From NCBI RefSeq assembly GCF_949987515.2, contig NC_082688.1, positions 106,123,893-106,187,892 of the forward strand: 64,000 bases of DNA, written 5' to 3'. Positions 23,216 to 34,884 of this stretch are shown piece after piece. Position numbers and translations under genes: made by a program. Origin of the DNA: Delphinus delphis. Its lineage: Eukaryota; Chordata; Mammalia; Artiodactyla; Delphinidae. Positions within the stretch are counted from its first letter, which is position 1. Every line of letters begins with the position of its first letter. Under the pieces are notes generated by a model. That model was not told the DNA's origin, did not search any database, and worked only from the letters and a program-made list of their open reading frames with translations.

Positions 23216-24452
23216 GTCAAGACGAGTGGGCTGCCTTTTCCTTCACCTTGAACTGCTCTGAGCTCTCTTTTCTTTTGTAGTGTCTGGATTGAAATTCGTA
23301 GGATGACCCTTTCTAGTCCCAGCCATCCCCATAGTGAGAGGGCCTGGGCCCAAGTTAAGCTGTCAAAATAAAAGCCTCTATCAGATTCCATTTACCTTGA
23401 CCATTACCCTGTCACTCTAAAACGAGAAGAGGACAGCATTCCATTTCAAAATCGGCACCCGAACCTATTGTTTTAAAAATCATTTTCCTCCTGGAGCCAC
23501 CTCTGAATTTCACGATGTGATTGGAATCATAGCTACGGGTTATAGTTCTGGCCTCAGAGCTGTAGGTCACTCGCATCCTTACCTCATGGCCGAGTGAATC
23601 TATGCCTCCGGTGCCTGACCGCACACCTGGCCAATCGGACAGGTAGAGAGAGGTACAGCCATGAAAGGCTCGCTGGCAGAACCCCAGCTGCCTATCTTGG
23701 GCTCCCTCGTCGGGTGGGTTTTAGGTCCCCACCGATTAGTGGTGGGGTGTCCTGTGCATCAGCCACACCCGGGGCCTTCAGTCTCCAGGGTCCGGTACCA
23801 GTTGGGATTTGGCAGTGGATGGTGACCTTGCCCCCTGGGCCAACACTGACAGCTCCAGTCAGCATAGTTGAGGCTGGAGAAGGAACTTTCACGAATATGC
23901 TCTCATCTGCTCCGCCCATGTGTGGTCCCTGCTTTACAGGAGACTGGAGCTGGTGGTTTCCAAGGTCACACCACTTGTGAATGGGTGAGCCCAGAATGCA
24001 TACTTCAGTTCTTTGCTTCCAAGCTCTGTGCTTGCTTTCTCCATCTGTCACACGGCCACAGTGGGTCCCTGGATGTTTAATGCCCCTACAGATTTATATA
24101 TGGGGAAGGTAGCCTATGATGAAGGCCATTCCTCCCATCTCTACTCATGCTTTGTCATGCCTGTTTTACACTTGATAAGAATGTGTCATCGGTGTTTAAT
24201 TTGTCGAGATCAGGGGCTAATGGCTTGAGGAATTTTTTTTTGTTCCTTGTGGCGGCTGCTTGTGGTTATAATCTAACTGAAAGCACTGTATACGTGTACT
24301 TTAACTGAGCAAAATGCTCCCGGCTGATGACAAGGAGAGGATTTGTGCCAGAACCAGTGGGACAAAGTTAAAAATTATTGTCCCCTCTGCTTCCCTCTCT
24401 TAGACTTATTTTGTTCCCTTATTTATTTTGGGATGGTTTGGGCTTTATCAGG
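23216..24452. other. Single-copy-looking intron
   Basis: Open frames of about 120 codons on both strands near 23.6-24.0 kb have no recognisable domain and no supporting splice context. No gene is called. Confidence 0.4.
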
Positions 24453-24464
24453 ATAGAAATTGTA

Positions 24465-24585
24465 GGGGAATTCCCTGGCAGTCCAGTGGTTAGGACTCCG
24501 TGCTTCCACTGCAGGGGGCATGGGTTCAATCCCTGGTTGGAGAACTAAGATCCCACAAGCTGTGCAGCACGGCCAAAAAAAAAAA
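24465..24585 (+). mobile_element. CHR-1-like tRNA-derived SINE
   Basis: 'ttccctggcagtccagtggt' (A-box area), 'gcagggggcatgggttcaat' (B-box area), 'aactaagatcccacaagctg', then poly(A). A 12/11-bp target duplication, atagaaat(t)gta, lies at 24453-24464 and 24586-24596. It is more diverged than the other SINEs here. Confidence 0.9.
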
Positions 24586-24596
24586 ATAGAAATGTA

Positions 24597-25328
24597 CCAC
24601 AAAATCATGATGGAGAAGGTCTGTGTTATTAACGTCTGCCTCTCTGCCATCTTTGCTCATCCCTTTTGTCCTGAATCTAGAAGTTTGAGGATTTACTCAT
24701 AAATCTTTGAAAGAACTATGGAACAGAAAAAAAAAAAAAGATATGTCACTTCCCTGTCTTTCCGTATGATTATAAGAGAGCTATTGCTTCTGCAACTTGG
24801 TGTAACCAGGACTGACACAGTTGCCAGTGGTTCACGTACTAGTCTTTCTATCCATGTGCTGATCAGAGCCAGGAAAGTGAACAAACACTGGATCAGGCTG
24901 GAAACAAGGCTGAGAGTCCCCCCGAGCTTACTCTCAAATCCAATGTCCTACGTCACCTAGAGGCTATTAAACCTACCAGCAAACTGAGTTCTTTCCTTTC
25001 CTCTCTCTTAGACTGGGTACAGCACCCACTTAGGGAAAATTAAGCAAAATTGAGAGCCTTTGCATTTCTAGAAATAGGACCTTAACAAGCATTCAAAAGA
25101 ATGTGCTTTAGTGGCAAGAATGCTAGACTATTTCACATTGCAACTCAAATGATGCTTTTAGCAAAACTTGAGTGAAGTTACTTTGAGTAATATTTTGCCC
25201 CAAAAGATAGGATCAAGTGTATGCAGTAAAAATAGAAGGGGGTAGATTTTGACTTACAAAACCTACAAGCAACTGTTCTTCCAATTGCACTTTCCACTTA
25301 CCCCCAGGTTTCACTGCTAATCCTCCAA
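24597..25328. other. Single-copy-looking intron
   Basis: No gene or repeat recognised apart from an A13 run near 24726-24739. Confidence 0.5.
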
Positions 25329-25339
25329 TTACCATCCTT

Positions 25340-25551
25340 TTTTTTTTTTTTTTTTTGCGGTACGCGGGCCTCTTACTGTTGTGGCCTCTCCCGTTGTGGA
25401 GCACAGGCTCTGGACGCGCAGGCTCAGTGGCCGTGGCCCACGGGCCCAGCCGCTCGGCAGCACGTGGGATCCTCCCGGACCGGGGCACGAACCCATGTCC
25501 CCTGCATCGGCAGGCAGACTCCCAACCACTGCGCCACCAGGGAAGCCCCAG
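25340..25551 (-). mobile_element. CHR-2-type SINE
   Basis: Poly(T) is followed by the full antisense CHR body and a closing 'ccaccagggaagcccc'. The target duplication ttaccatcctt is at 25329-25339 and 25552-25562. Confidence 0.95.
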
Positions 25552-25562
25552 TTACCATCCTT

Positions 25563-26640
25563 GATCAGTATTTATGAGGCCATAAGAAAAAATGTAGTGA
25601 GAAACAGGTTTAACAGTGAGTTTTCCAGAGAGAAAGTTAAGTAAAAGCCAGAGAGGTTCCTGGTGTCCCATTTAAATACCTGGAAAAGAAATCAGTCTAA
25701 ACTCCCTGAATTGGTAAGAAATCTCCATAGCCTGTGATCACAATTTACTAGAGACACACAGGAATAAGACCACTAGACATCAGTACTCCTGCTGCCCACT
25801 CTACATCAGAAAAATGGCCAGGCTTCCTTTTTTCCCCATTTTCTTATCTGTAATTTTAGACTCATCTATCTGGAGAAATTTCTCTAAGATATTTAGTTCA
25901 ACATTATTTAGCCACAGGATGTGGGTTAATGGTTGTATAAAATGGCCCTTAATTTCCTCACTGATTCTCAGAATGTATAACATAATGATGGTGAGAAACT
26001 ATAGACAAGGGTTAGAGCTTGATGTTTTCTCAATAGAGATTTATCGGGCACCCACTGTATACCAGGAGACTAAAATGACAGCATTTGTTTTTAATCTAAA
26101 CACTAAACTCTTGACACCTTATGTTCTTTGCATGTTGTATAGAACATCAGTTTCTTACTGGGCAATAAACTCCATGTACAGAATCCTCCAAATGTAGATG
26201 TAATGTTTGTTTTATTTAGGCATTCTCATTTCCTTAAGGAAAGCACCAGACCCCTTGTGCCACAAGGATTCATTAACAAGCTTAGAAACATTTACCAATA
26301 CAAACACTTTATTACGAGTTAGCAAAGATTCAGTAGGAAAGAAAAATAATTGTGGGAGGAAAAAGAACCTGGTTTCAGGGATATCACTGTGCCAAAAACA
26401 GTTGAATGAAACTCTAATTTATTATTTTTGTACATATTCGCCCAAAGGGTGTTGTTTGGTGTCAAGAATCCACAAAGATTAACACTCAAGCACTTGTGAT
26501 AGGAAAATGGTATTCAGCAAAGTGCCCTTCTTTCTGCTAAATCAGTTTGTAAAGTGGTCCTAAAACATGCACACATTCTTTGTTATGACAGCACGGCTTT
26601 GTGTTTCTTTTGGGTTTTTTTGTTTTTTTTTCATTTGGGG
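25563..26640. other. Single-copy-looking intron, AT-rich
   Basis: No gene, RNA gene or repeat family recognised. Confidence 0.45.
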
Positions 26641-26647
26641 GACACTC

Positions 26648-26800
26648 TTTATATTAACCCATTTATTTAATCTTCTTCATAATTCTATAAGGAGAGTACT
26701 ATTATTATCTCCATTTTGAAGGTATGGAAAATGAGGCACAGAGAGGTTAAGCAACCTTCCCAAGGTCAGACAACTAACAGGTAGCAGTGCCACCCAACCT
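26648..26800 (-). repeat. MIR SINE relic
   Basis: 'atctccattttgaaggtatg', 'aatgaggcacagagaggtta' and 'caaccttcccaaggtcagac' match antisense MIR. Confidence 0.85.
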
Positions 26801-26899
26801 GGCTTAAAAGTCTATATGGCTTTGTGTTTCTGATGCAAGACTAATAGGACGTAAAAGTAGAGGTAAATTAGGAGCCTAGGAAATCAGGGGTTGGGCGTT

Positions 26900-26956
26900 A
26901 ATAAAAGGTAAATGAACAGTAGGTAAATGAATAAATAAATAAAAGGTAAATGAACA
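26900..26956. repeat. Short tandem-like direct repeat
   Basis: aataaaaggtaaatgaaca occurs at 26900-26918 and 26938-26956, joined by gtaggtaaatgaataaat. Confidence 0.9.
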
Positions 26957-27494
26957 AAGAGCAGCGGAAGAAAAAGTATCCTTAGGTAGGAGGTAAAGGC
27001 AAATAGGATGTGTTGAGGGATCAGGTGGGACTAAGAAAGAAAATCCAGGCCATTGTGTGTACACTGTGTGAAAAAGGAACCTAGGAACATAGACCTGGAT
27101 AGAGAAATAGAGGAGAAAGTGAAAGGTGGGCCAGAATCAGTGTTTTAACGACATATTTTAGGATTGAGAGAACACTGGAAAGATCACGCAGACCAAAAAA
27201 TGTCTATCTGAGCAGACTCCTCAGTGCCCAGCCCTGTCCATGTCAATGCCACGAGGCTGTTGAACTAGATTTGGGTGATTGAAAAGAATTTGTGTCCCAA
27301 TCCTATTTACCGTGGAAAAGCTGTGAGCCATCACATCGCGAATTATTAAACCTACTTTACAGAGTTGTGAGGATTATATACGATCACATTTCAATTCAAT
27401 TCCCAAGTATTTACCAAGTACCTGCGTGTTGCAGGGGAAGGACGTGATAGAAATCCATATAAATCAAACTCTAAAACCATGTATGTAAGAATAC

Positions 27495-27575
27495 ATGTGT
27501 ACGTATAACTGAATCACTTTGCTGTACAGCTGAAACACTGTGAATCAACTATCCTTCGATTAAAAAATAAATAAA
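27495..27575 (+). mobile_element. L1 3' terminal fragment
   Basis: 'gtataactgaatcactttgc', 'tgtacagctgaaacactgtg' and 'aatcaactatccttcgatta', followed by an A-rich tail with aaataaataaat, match the L1 3' end. Confidence 0.8.
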
Positions 27576-27829
27576 TAAAATCTAAAAGCACATCTGCCTG
27601 ACAGCTCAGAGCTTGGAAGAGCATTCTGCATCAGCTTGGCTGCGTTTATTGGGTGAGTCTCCAGTTAGCTTCAGGTAGAGAGCGAGGCTCATGTTGTAAT
27701 AAAACGACTATTTTTTCCAGGGAAAAAAAAAGGCAGAGAAGAAAGCCAGCTAGTAGTGCTGGTGTGGAAAAGGCTTTCAAATGTGAAATTACTTATCCAA
27801 CTAATGATATAGCCGTTTAAAAGCCAAAC

Positions 27830-27977
27830 TAGAAGTTGACTGTAGGGCTCTGTGAATTCCGGAGTCCCACCCAGACCTACTGAATTAGAATCTTCAGGGG
27901 TGGGGCCAAGATCTGTGAAGTTTTTAAAAACCCCCAAGTGATCTTGATGCGCAGCTAGGTTTGGGAAGCTCAGTGTA
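27830..27977 (+). mobile_element. MER5A-like hAT non-autonomous transposon relic
   Basis: 'ccacccagacctactgaatt', 'agaatcttcaggggtggggc' and 'caagtgatcttgatgc' match MER5A. Confidence 0.8.
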
Positions 27978-28039
27978 GTGGATGAGTCCTTAGTCTTGGG
28001 CATCCTTAGTCCTTAGTTCTCTGACTTAGGACTTAGTCT

Positions 28040-28190
28040 TGGGTGTTTGAGCCTGGATGACTCACTGAACCAGTCAGCTTCAATTTCCTAACCTACAAAA
28101 TGGATCTAATCATGTGTACCTGGGAAGTTTTATCGTGTAGAATAAATGAGCCAGCATGTACCAAGCCCCTGGTTTGCAGGAGGGCTTGAT
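28040..28190 (+). repeat. MIR-like relic
   Basis: 'gtcagcttcaatttcctaac' and 'ctacaaaatggatctaatca' match the MIR core and 3' half. Confidence 0.55.
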
Positions 28191-28655
28191 CAGTTGTAAT
28201 CGTCTTCTCTCCTCTGGGGCTTCCCGGCACCTTGTCCTCAGTCTATACTGAAATCTTGAGTTACGTCAGCCATTGGCATTAGAGGCAAATGACGTGCTCA
28301 AGAGATTCGACCCTGAACGCTCACGTGTTGATGAGGAAGGGCTGGGCCAAGACAGTCGCTGGCTGGGGTATGTTGATAACTCATTTTCCACCATTGCATT
28401 TCCCCCCCTGATGTAAGCTACTCGCTCCCCCCGCCCCGGGTGCCCTCTGTCGCACGAGGTGCCCCTGACACAGCTTTCTGTCCCACTCTCCTCCTGTGCC
28501 GTGTGAGCTGGCTGGATCTGCTCAGCTCGAGGAATTAAAAATGGCTTGTTAGTAACGAGCTGCACCAAAGCAAACAGCTCTTTTTGTTCTTGAGTTCTGT
28601 TCTCTAGTGTTTGAGATTTTAGGCGATTTCATTTCCATTTTACAGGCATGACCTT
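28191..28655. other. Single-copy-looking intron
   Basis: No gene or repeat recognised. It is moderately GC-rich with a few CpGs near 28420-28460. Confidence 0.45.
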
Positions 28656-29012
28656 GAGCAGCGATTCTCAGACTTTTTGGCCTCAGGACCTCTTTAAACT
28701 TGTAAAAATTATTGGAGGCCCCCACGAACTTCTGTTTTTGAGGGTTGTGTCTATTGATATCTACCATATGAGAAATTAACACTGAGGTTTTGAAAACACA
28801 AGCACACATTCCATCAGCCACCAGAGTGATGATGTCATCACGCTTCATGTAACTTCTGGAAAATTCCACCTCCACTTGTGAGAGAATGGGAGTGAAAGAA
28901 GGAAATATATCTTAGTGTTATCATGAAATAGTATTTGGCCTTGTGGACCCTGGAAAAAATCTTGGGGGTGGGGGGATGCTCAGGGGTCCCTTGGCCACCC
29001 TGAACTGTTGAT
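28656..29012 (+). mobile_element. hAT-type non-autonomous DNA transposon, internally deleted
   Basis: It starts 'agcagcgattctcagacttt' and 'ggcctcaggacctctttaaa', and ends 'aggggtcccttggccaccct'. It includes 'catcacgcttcatgtaactt' and 'ccacttgtgagagaatggga'. The layout matches a known mammalian hAT repeat, with the central AT-rich part missing. The exact subfamily name is not certain. Confidence 0.65.
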
Positions 29013-29184
29013 GGTGAGTACTCAGGGTATGTCGTGTATCAGAGAAGCACAGAAATGAAAGCAGAGGACACTGAACCACTCACCGATACAGCTGGGAAGG
29101 TGGCTTCAGGAAGGCCTCAGAGCCCAGTTGCCAAACTGAGCTTATGACGTAGAGCTTCAACCATTGGGCTTGCCCTGTGTCTCA

Positions 29185-29410
29185 GGTTAGTGGCTTAGGG
29201 CACAGGCTCAAGTGAAAGATGGCTGGGTTCCAGTCCCAGCTGTGCTCCTTGTGACCTTGGGCAAATTTCTTAGCTTCTGTGGCCTCAACGTCCTCACGTG
29301 TAAAATGTGGATCATAAAAGTACTTACCTCATAGGCTTGCTGGGAAAATTAAACAAGATAATGTATGGAAAGGGACAGGCATCTTGTACAAGCATCCAAT
29401 GAATATTAGC
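29185..29410 (+). repeat. MIR SINE, nearly full
   Basis: 'gttccagtcccagctgtgct', 'ttgtgaccttgggcaaattt', 'taaaatgtggatcataaaag', 'acttacctcataggcttgct' and 'ccaatgaatattagc' follow the MIR order. Confidence 0.9.
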
Positions 29411-29456
29411 CGTAACTGCACTCCCATAGAACCCCCAACTTGTTATACTGCTCTTT

Positions 29457-29665
29457 ATTTTTTTTTCTTTTTTGTGGTACGTGGGCCTCTCACTGTTGTG
29501 GCCTCTCCCGTTGCGGAGCACAGGCTCTGGACGCACAGGCTCAGCAGCCATGGCTCACGGGCCTAGCCGCTCCGCAGCATGTGGGATCTTCCCGGACCGG
29601 GGCACGAACCCGCGTCCCCTGCATCGGCAGGCAAACTCTCAACCACTGCGCCACCAGGGAAGCCC
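29457..29665 (-). mobile_element. CHR-2-type SINE
   Basis: Full antisense body with a T-rich start and a closing ccaccagggaagccc. The target duplication tata(c/t)tgctcttt at 29444-29456 and 29666-29678 has one mismatch. Confidence 0.95.
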
Positions 29666-29679
29666 TATATTGCTCTTTT

Positions 29680-31135
29680 AGCTTCAAAACAATGACTTCT
29701 TGGAGGTGTACGTTTGTAATAGGTAGCGGCCACCACTCCTAGGAATTACTGCAGCTTTTCCCCATCTCTTGTCTCAGCTGCTCTTCTTTCTGACAACACC
29801 CAGGCTGGCTCAGCAACTGAGCAATGCAAGGGGATTCCAGGCTGCACGGTGAATGCCGTCTCTCTCTGCCTTCCCATCAGGCTGAAGGCAGAGCTAAAAT
29901 CGGTTATGATGAGTTTACAAGTCAGACCTAACAATGCATGCTGTACATCATGCTGGCGTGATCAGTGTTTTCAAGGTGGTATGAAACTCGTAATAAGCCA
30001 ACAAATAGTATTATTACAGCTGAATAAACCGAAGCATGATTTATGATGATTAAAATTTGTTTGTAGCATATGTTTGTCTTTTCTTTTTTACCCCTAAGTG
30101 GAATGTGTGTTTCTGTAGCACCATCCATGTTGCCAATTGCATTCCCAAACCACTTTTTAATTGTCTACTAATCAGTTCTTGGGAAAGCTCAGCGATGGTA
30201 GGTGACCCAGTTTTCCTTATTTGACAAATGTAAATGTAACGCTTTGTTCCTTGTGGGGGGAGGTCCCTGGTGGCCCTCACATACAAGTCAACAGATTTCT
30301 GCTACAAAAAATGTTAATATTGTTTTTAAACACTATAGGTGAATTTGAAGACTTTACTGAAAAACAAAAGATTTTAAAGTGATATCCTATAAATAACTAG
30401 CGTGATGTATCCAACCAAATGAGATAATCTCCAAGCCAGCTCAGACCCTGTTCAGCACATATGTGGGTATCAATAATGAATCAAGAAATGAATTCATCCT
30501 CAGTCTTTCTGAGTGTCTCTCTGGGAGACACCTCTTGTGGCTCTGTTGGTCGGACCCAAAGGTCTTTGAAGATAGAACACTCTGTAGTCCCAAATGGCAG
30601 CAGCATGCCTAGAACTGACATGTGATCATTATCTCTAAGCCGTGAGATTGGAGCTTCTTCTTGCTCTTGCTAGGGAGGTAGCATGTATCACCTAAAATGC
30701 ATTGGCTGTGGATGGGAAGACCTGGATTCTCATCCTGTCCCTTGTACCTACAGTGTGACTGAGGCCAGTGCCTTTGTCTCTCTGGTCATCCTTCTTCCCA
30801 TGTGTACAGAGATGTTTGAACGGCCGTCCCCTCTAATGCTGGTCTAGAGAGTGGTGGCTGGTTCCCTCCACCCTCAGGCATGCAAAGCCAGCCATGTCCA
30901 ATGGGCTTGAGGGGAGGAGAAAGTTGCAAAAAGTGAGAATCAAAAATCATTAAGCAGCTAGACGAGCTGACCACAGTGATTTTGAGTGAATCTGGAACTT
31001 AGAATCTCAGGTTTCCAAGACAGGGAAGCTCAGTTCAGCAACGTATTCTCCATTCCTGTGTGAAGTGGTGTACTCCAAAGACCTCAGGTCCACTCTCGGG
31101 CCTGTGAATGCCTGGCGTGGACAGACTTCTTTTTC
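29680..31135. other. Mostly single-copy intron
   Basis: A MIR-like relic at about 30690-30830 ('gacctggattctcatcctgt') is the only assigned element. No exon-like block. Confidence 0.45.
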
Positions 31136-31139
31136 CTTA

Positions 31140-31490
31140 GCGTATCAGTTATCTATCACGGCGTGACAAACCACCCCAAAACTTGGTAGTTTAAAGCAAA
31201 AAATGATTTTCTATTTCTCATGACTCTGTGGTTTGGCTTTTGTTGATATTTTGCCTGGGCTCCTTCATGGGACTATGTTTAGTTGGCGGCTGGGCTCAGC
31301 TGGGGCAACTGGGATGTCTGGACCTCTTTATACTTACAGGGACTTTCCTTCTCCAGGAGGTTAGCCCAGGTTGGGCTGCCTCACAGGGTGATGGCAGCAT
31401 GCTAAGCCCTGGTGTGCAGGTACTAACCAAGCCTCTGCTGACTTTGCTGATGTTCCATTGACTAAAGCACATCATATGCTCAAGCCCAAA
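31140..31490 (-). mobile_element. MaLR-like LTR relic
   Basis: 'cagttatctatcacggcgtg', 'acaaaccaccccaaaacttg', 'ggctgggctcagctggggca' and 'ccaggaggttagcccagg' fit an antisense old MaLR/MLT LTR. Subfamily not resolved. Confidence 0.45.
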
Positions 31491-31755
31491 GTTGGGGGGG
31501 GGTGCTGCCCAACAGTGTGGGTATCAGTAGGTGTGAGTCGTGGAGGCTATTAGTGTACATTCTACCCCCTCCCCCTTAACCTCAGTCTTTTGATCAGTAG
31601 GATGGGAATGGGTTGTATAGAGGGCCAGCCTGGGAGTCAAGAGATGTGTTTTTTTATGTCCAGTCTATTTCTAAGTATGTGTGTGATCATAGGCTCCATT
31701 TTCCTCAGGAGTAAAGAGAAAGTCTTGGACCAAATGAGCCAAGGGCCCACCTCTT

Positions 31756-31757
<2 letters not shown>

Positions 31758-31847
<90 letters not shown>

Positions 31848-31880
31848 CCTCCCTCCCTCCCTCCCTCTCTCTCTCTCCCT
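31758..31880. repeat. Compound microsatellite (CA)n-(CT)n-(CTCC)n
   Basis: About 18 CA units (31758-31794), about 25 CT units (31795-31844), then CTCC units and a residual CT patch. The reverse strand is pure purine over more than 80 bp. Confidence 0.97.
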
Positions 31881-31889
31881 TTTCCATCT

Positions 31890-33404
31890 CCCATGCAATG
31901 TGGAAATCAAATGTTCTTGGAAGTATCTTGAAAGTGGTACAGAGCTATACAAATGTAATTTATTATTACAGATAATATTTATGGAGAATTCTGGTAAACG
32001 TATTTTCAAAAAACTTGTGATGAGATTGTAAGCCTATCTATGAAAATATAGCAGAATTAAAAGAAGCACCTTATTCAGAGTCCCATTTCTCTTCTGGTGT
32101 TTTAAGTTCACTCTACAGAAGTTTGGCAAGTCAAGGTGTGTTTGTATAAAGTTAAACAGAATAGAAGGGGACTAAAAGGTCAAATCCACCATTGTGTTGG
32201 AGCCTTTGTTCAGAACGGAGGTGTTTAGCTAATTCAGGTTTTCCTTTGCTCTAACCGTTTGCCAGCCTACTCTGACACAGGGTCATAATTCAGCCCTTCT
32301 CTCCTGTCTTCCTCGAGTTTTGTTTATTTGCTTGGTTCATTGTGTTGTGTTTTGTTCTACGTGTGTGTGCATTAGGGCAGCTCCAGCATCACCTCTTACT
32401 CAGTGTTCCAAGTTTGCAGAGCCCCCTAAGGGAACCAGGGCATCCGTGGACCCTTTCCTTCTCATATGGCGGGCAAAGACTGAGTGACTCAGTAAATGTA
32501 GTCTCTTCCCCACCCATCGCTTTGTTCATTCTCTGAAGACTCGTCCTGATAAGATGGGACTAAAGATTCAGAATCAGTTCTCACCTCTGCATGGATGACT
32601 TTACACTCAGCATAAACTTTATATTCCTTCTTGTGGCTTTAAGGGTCTTTCCTCTTATGGCTGCTGATTCCCCACTTTCCTTAGCCCAAACTCCCTTCCC
32701 GATTCCACTGACCCTCCACCCCAGCAGGCGTCCACTGCATTCCAGCCCTATGCTATCATGCACTGTTGTGAAATAAAGGAACACCATCAACTTTGTGAAC
32801 GAGCAACGGATATTCCTTCTGAATTTACTGTAGCTATGGAGGGGGTCGGCCACCATCATTTGTGTTTGGCAGAGACTCCAAGGCAAGCAGGAGCGGGAAG
32901 GCTTTAGGTGGAAAAAAGGGAAGGCTTCAGATGTGCCCTGCTGGGAGGCTGTGGGCATGGGGACGCTGCTGGTGGGCTAACTAGTAGTGGGATATCCTAC
33001 GAGGTTACTTAGGGGGGCGTATTTAGCTTTCTCTGGTTAGTCCTAAGTTGGAAGTGGAGGCAAACATTCATGAAGCTATCAGTTATTAACCAAGCCCTGG
33101 CTCTTTGGGCCCAATAAACAGGGGGTATTGTTTGGCTTCCTGGGCTGGTTGCAGCAGGTTGTGGACCAGAGTTCTCTTTTTATAGATGGTCTGGACACTG
33201 TCCAGGTGTATGTTCTGTCTCTCGGCATTCCCCCAACTGAAGGTGCTGGGCTGCTGTTCCTTGTTCTTTCCTCACAACCTCTTTCCTGACTCTGTAACTC
33301 TGGCTTAAGTCCCCCTCCTGTGTGTTTTTGTAGTACTGCATTTTCATCATAACATGCATTCCCTTTTATTATGATCATTACTGGTTTGTTTCCTCTTCCA
33401 GTCC
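31890..33404. other. Single-copy-looking intron
   Basis: No repeat or exon recognised with confidence. Open frames lack domain signatures. Confidence 0.45.
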
Positions 33405-33520
33405 AAAAACTCCTTTAGGGCAGGGATTCTGTCTCGTTCACCTTTGTATCTCCAGTCCCTAGCACAGTCAGCTTATAGTAAATATAAATGTTAATTAAAC
33501 AAATGATCAACAAATATTGA
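33405..33520 (+). repeat. L2 LINE 3' end
   Basis: 'gggcagggattctgtctcgt', 'tcacctttgtatctccagtc' and 'cctagcacagtcagcttata' match the L2 terminus. Confidence 0.85.
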
Positions 33521-34290
33521 ACACAGCCCAATTTATCTCCCACTTTCCAATTTCTGGTCCACTTTTCCCACTGTTTCATGGATATTTGCAACTGGATACC
33601 CCACTCGCATCTCAAAATTAACATGTCTACAACCAAACTTTTGATCTTTCTCCCAAGCCAATTCCTCCTCAGGATACCCCCATTCATTAATTCCTATCAT
33701 TCTCCTAAACACTCTCCCTTGTCCCTTACAGCTGTCAGTCACCAGTGGGTCTCCTTCATCTTTATCTTTCCATTTCTGTCCATTCCTTTTCATTCCCATC
33801 TCAACCCTGGTTCTGGCTTGGACTGTTACCTCAGCCTCCTACTGGTCCCTGGGTTCCAGTCTCTGTATTGTTCCAAAGTCCCACTTTGGTTATGCTTCTC
33901 TCTTGTGGAAAACCCTTCTGCTGCCTCATACTTCAGAGCCTGGCATTCAGAGCTCTGTACAATATGATCGTAAATGATTCCGTGCACCATAGCGCTCACT
34001 ACTCCTCAACGCATACCTGACTTTCTGATTAGCTTGTCCTAATTATCATTTCTAGGACCTCCCTTCCCTTCCCTCCTCTATGCTACCTTTACCATCACAG
34101 CCTAAATGAATGACTAAACATTCCCTGCATCTTTCTGATGGCAGTTCTATATCCTGCCCTATATCGCAGTTGTCAAAGCAGATGTTTTCTCTCTTACTGG
34201 GCTAAGCTCATTGAAACACCCACCCTGACTAGTCTTTGCCTTGTATACAGAGTAAGCACAGAATAAATAGTTGTTGAATGAATGAGTGAT
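33521..34290 (+). repeat. Second L2 LINE fragment, head-to-tail with the first
   Basis: Degenerate L2 3' region: 'tggtccctgggttccagtct', 'cttctgctgcctcatacttc', and the closing 'gagtaagcacagaataaata' with 'gttgttgaatgaatgag'. Confidence 0.7.
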
Positions 34291-34884
34291 GCAGCTGGTC
34301 TGTGCATCTAGAAAAGCCCTCACATAAAATTAGTTCATCCATAGATTGATTTGGGATTGATTAATTTAAACCTACAGTTGAGAGTTCCTTGTAAATCATG
34401 GGATCATATAGACAGTATCAGAGTAATTGCGTGCCTGAACTATCAGCATTTACTCAGTCCTTCCTTTCATAGTGCTTGTAAGTTGCTTTGTATCTGTGTA
34501 AGTGCTATGGCCCTCTCCCTAGGAGATTTCTCTTTTCGAGGTCTATACCAGCACCATAACCAAATGTCTATCTTCCCAAGTTGTATCCAGAGATAATTGG
34601 TTTCTCTTTAGTAGAAATTCAGTTCATACCACCAAGGCATGTAAAATACTGATTTCCTTACCCATTAGCACTTTGCAGTTATATGCTGTCCTGGAAAGAG
34701 GGATTGGTTGGCAGAATTTGGGACCAACAGGTAGCTAGGATCTGAGAGATAGTAGGGGAGAGAAGGCCACCTGAAGCAGAGGCATGCATAACTAGAGGGC
34801 AGCATAGTGGAAAAGAAGGAGATGGCTGCACTGTGGCTTGCACTATCTGAACAAACCACGTAGAATGCCAGCCTAAGAAAGTGG
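34291..34884. other. Unassigned intron
   Basis: No gene or recognisable repeat immediately before the long L1 copy. Confidence 0.45.

Noticed and set aside
27985..28048. Functional tandem motif 'ccttagtcttggg'
   Set aside because: Two or three short imperfect repeats of a simple word next to a MER5A relic. Slippage is sufficient.
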